From contig CAVHRK010000010.1 of NCBI GenBank assembly GCA_963638365.1, forward strand, positions 1 to 64,000: a DNA stretch of 64,000 nucleotides, given 5' to 3'. Shown piece by piece: positions 62,050 to 64,000 of the stretch (its first letter is position 1; each line of letters starts with the position of its first letter). This stretch comes from Suilimivivens sp963638365. Its GTDB lineage: Bacteria; Bacillota; Clostridia; Lachnospirales; Lachnospiraceae. A model generated the notes under the pieces. The model saw nothing but the letters and a program-made list of their open reading frames with translations. It was not told the origin of the DNA and did not search any database. A program made the position numbers and the translations under genes.

Positions 62050-62973
62050 ATGAAATATAAAGTTGTCGTATTTGGAGTGAAAGATACTTCGGAAAATATT
62101 GTAGAATTTATTCAAAGCCAGATCTGTCCGGTGGATCTGGTAATTACCATCAGTCCGGAGGTTACGAAAAAGAATCAGGTATCCGGGTATAAGGGACTTT
62201 CTGTTTTGACAGAGAAGTATGGAATTCCTGTTCATGAGGCGGACAGTTATTTTTTGACGGATGAGAAAACACAGAAGTTTCTGAAAGAGAACGAATTTGA
62301 CATCGGAATTTCTATGGGATGGCAGAGGCTGATTCCGGAAAGTGTTCTGAACTGCTTTCAATATGGCATTTATGGATTTCATGGAAACAGTGGTTATCTT
62401 CCCTTTGGTCGTGGAAGATCCCCGTTAAACTGGTCCATTATTCTGGGGGATACCCGGTTTAATTTGAACCTGTTCCGCTATGATGAAAAGGCAGACAGTC
62501 CGAATGTGTTTGCAACGGAGATGTTTTCCATTACACCACACGATGATATTCGGACGGCACAGTATAAGAATATGATCTGTTCCAAGAATCTGATCCGTAA
62601 GCTTTTACTTGCCTATCAGCAGGGAAATATCCAGATTCGGACAGAGTCAAAGGATTTTGATTCCTGGTATACGAAGAGGACCGCGGCAGATGGAAAAGTA
62701 GATTTCCATGACAGAACACGTAATATCTATAATCTGATCCGTGGAGTAGCGGCACCGTTTCCCGGAGCCTATGCGTATGTCAATGAAAAAGATAAGATTA
62801 CGATCTGGGAGGCTCATCCATTTGATGAAATGATTGATTTCTCTGCTTATGCACCCGGAGAAGTGATTGATCTGTTTGATGGCAAGCTCATCATCCGTAC
62901 CGTGGATGGATCGCTTCTGATTGACCGGTATGAGTGTGAGAAGGAAATTGGCGTAGGGGATATTTTTTCCTAA
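62050..62973 (+). CDS. Sugar N-formyltransferase (Fmt/ArnA-formyl-like)
   Basis: A 307-aa formyltransferase of the Fmt fold that uses N10-formyltetrahydrofolate. The active-site stretch YGFHGNSGYLPFGRGRSPLN (about residues 108-127) contains the His and a following Asp (ILGD) of the N-H-D triad. The C-terminal VRGVAAPFPGAYAYV-like segment (LIRGVAAPFPGAYAYV, about 226-241) is the Fmt linker region. In a glycan locus with several amino sugars it most likely N-formylates a 3- or 4-amino-dideoxy sugar; it is not the initiator-tRNA enzyme. Confidence 0.83.
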   Translation: MKYKVVVFGVKDTSENIVEFIQSQICPVDLVITISPEVTKKNQVSGYKGLSVLTEKYGIPVHEADSYFLTDEKTQKFLKENEFDIGISMGWQRLIPESVLNCFQYGIYGFHGNSGYLPFGRGRSPLNWSIILGDTRFNLNLFRYDEKADSPNVFATEMFSITPHDDIRTAQYKNMICSKNLIRKLLLAYQQGNIQIRTESKDFDSWYTKRTAADGKVDFHDRTRNIYNLIRGVAAPFPGAYAYVNEKDKITIWEAHPFDEMIDFSAYAPGEVIDLFDGKLIIRTVDGSLLIDRYECEKEIGVGDIFS

Positions 62974-63024
62974 AGGATTTGAAGATTTCTTTCATATTAT
63001 TCTGAAAGTTGGAGAGTGCGTAAA

Positions 63025-64000
63025 ATGGAAAAGCGAAAAATCGTATTTCATTTGAACTGTCTGGAACATGGCGGAGCAGAGCGGGTGGTATCGAATCTGG
63101 CCAATGAGTTTGGACAGGAAGGATATGAGGTTATTGTAGCTACTGAGTGGAAGGGAGAAGAAGAATTTCCTCTTATTCCACAGGTACGACGTGAGATAGT
63201 AGGCTTGCAGCCTGGTGATGAGAAAAAGTCCAGAGCCACCCAGTTTTTGCTTCGAATCAAGTATTTAAGAAAATTTCTTAAGAAAGAAAAACCGGATATG
63301 GTGATTGCATTTGCACACCGGGCAATCTACCGTGCATTGACAGCGACATGGGGGACCAAAATTCCGGTCATCGTATGCTGCCGTACAGATCCTGTTGGAC
63401 ACTACGATTCTAAATCGGACAAGATTCAGATTAAATTACTTTTTCCGCATGCAGCAGGTGCAGTTTTTCAGACATATGGACAACGTGATTTCTTTAAACC
63501 CTACTTGCAGGATAATTCCTGTATTATTTTAAATGCAGTGAACCAGAAGTATATCGAAGCGGAACAGCCTTTAAATCGTAGAAAAGCGGTTGTGCAGTCG
63601 GGGCGTCTGGTAGATTTTAAAAATCAGGCGATGCTGATCGATGCTTTTGTGAAGGTTCATGAGAAACATCCGGATTATATTCTACAGTTTTTTGGCGGAG
63701 ATTCTGGGGATGGTACGAAAGCAAAATTACTTAAGAAAATAGCGGACTATGGAGCAAAGGATTATATTTTCCTTATGGGAGACTCGGATCAATTGGAAAA
63801 AGATCTGATTGATGCATCCGTTTATGCATTTTCTTCGGATTGGGAGGGACTGCCGAATGCACTTGTAGAAGCGATGACATTAGGACTCCCGATTGTTGCA
63901 ACAGACTGCCCGTGTGGCGGGCCTGCAACAATCATGACGAATGAAGTAGACGGCTTATTAATTCCTGTTAAAAACGCAAAGGCTATGGAAGAGGGAATCA
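63025..64000 (+). CDS. Family 4 glycosyltransferase, truncated by the window edge
   Basis: Reads from ATG 63025 (SD TTGGAGAG) in one open frame of 325 codons to the right edge. It opens KIVFHLNCLEHGGAERVVSN, then VVQSGRLVDFKNQAMLIDAF and YAFSSDWEGLPNALVEAMTL, the usual GT4 nucleotide-sugar site. The C-terminal 40-60 residues lie beyond the window. Confidence 0.87.
   Translation, partial: MEKRKIVFHLNCLEHGGAERVVSNLANEFGQEGYEVIVATEWKGEEEFPLIPQVRREIVGLQPGDEKKSRATQFLLRIKYLRKFLKKEKPDMVIAFAHRAIYRALTATWGTKIPVIVCCRTDPVGHYDSKSDKIQIKLLFPHAAGAVFQTYGQRDFFKPYLQDNSCIILNAVNQKYIEAEQPLNRRKAVVQSGRLVDFKNQAMLIDAFVKVHEKHPDYILQFFGGDSGDGTKAKLLKKIADYGAKDYIFLMGDSDQLEKDLIDASVYAFSSDWEGLPNALVEAMTLGLPIVATDCPCGGPATIMTNEVDGLLIPVKNAKAMEEGI

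Noticed and set aside
1..64000. CRISPR arrays, tRNA or rRNA genes, and insertion-sequence transposases.
   Set aside because: None was seen on reading both strands. The repeats present are too few, too long and palindromic for CRISPR, and no transposase motif occurs.

Overview
The window looks like a chromosomal segment of a low- to mid-GC Gram-positive clostridium, most likely a member of the Lachnospiraceae. The reasons are a paired glgC-glgD, spoVG, a free-standing Spo0A effector domain, dnaD and a DnaC/DnaI-type helicase loader, and a DUF6110-type protein beside a P-type ATPase. No tRNA, rRNA, CRISPR array or transposase gene was seen.

Layout. Positions 1-3.4 kb are an AT-rich accessory patch: an AbiEi/AbiEii toxin-antitoxin pair, a degenerate protein-kinase-like gene, and an orphan VbhA-like antitoxin held between two diverged 135-bp direct repeats. 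Positions 3.4-8.4 kb (minus strand) hold murC, dnaD, the helicase loader and prs. A striking array of six DnaA-box-like 9-mers sits just upstream of the dnaD promoter. Positions 8.7-11.6 kb (plus) hold glgC, glgD and a spoVG gene whose codon 14 is a TAA stop. Positions 11.8-22.6 kb hold the DUF6110 protein and P1B-ATPase, pth, mfd, a Na/Pi cotransporter with a PhoB/PhoR pair, and the stand-alone Spo0A-C protein.

From 22.6 kb to the right edge the window is one very large surface-glycan locus of more than 30 genes. It encodes most of a pseudaminic acid route (PseC, PseH-like, PseG, PseI, PseF; PseB not seen), with pseI, pseG and pseF on the opposite strand. It also has a bacillosamine/Pgl-like initiation set (CapD/PglF, PglE, PglC and PglA types), a PglK-type ABC flippase, a WecE/RffA sugar aminotransferase, a UDP-HexNAc dehydrogenase and 4-epimerase for a HexNAcA, an amino-sugar formyltransferase, two acyltransferases, many glycosyltransferases, an O-antigen-ligase/polymerase-like protein and several large polytopic GT-C-like proteins. 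The likely product is a lipid-linked, heavily decorated polysaccharide or glycoprotein glycan with several amino sugars. Its final acceptor is not shown in the window.

The least explained content has three parts. (1) Two PLP-enzyme/ATP-grasp gene pairs with paralogous ATP-grasp proteins may attach amino-acid-derived groups to the glycan. (2) A GT87-like gene is broken exactly at a G10 tract, as expected of a phase-variable gene in its OFF state. (3) Three families of dispersed, palindromic, transposase-less repeats lie between genes. Family A (153 bp, 34.3 and 58.5 kb, with a deletion derivative at 55.7 kb) shows compensatory base changes in at least four stems. Family B (about 217 bp) is at 29.8 and 51.7 kb. 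Family C (about 86 bp) is at 18.5 and 50.2 kb, with a relic at 42.8 kb. Some copies supply the last codons of neighbouring genes.
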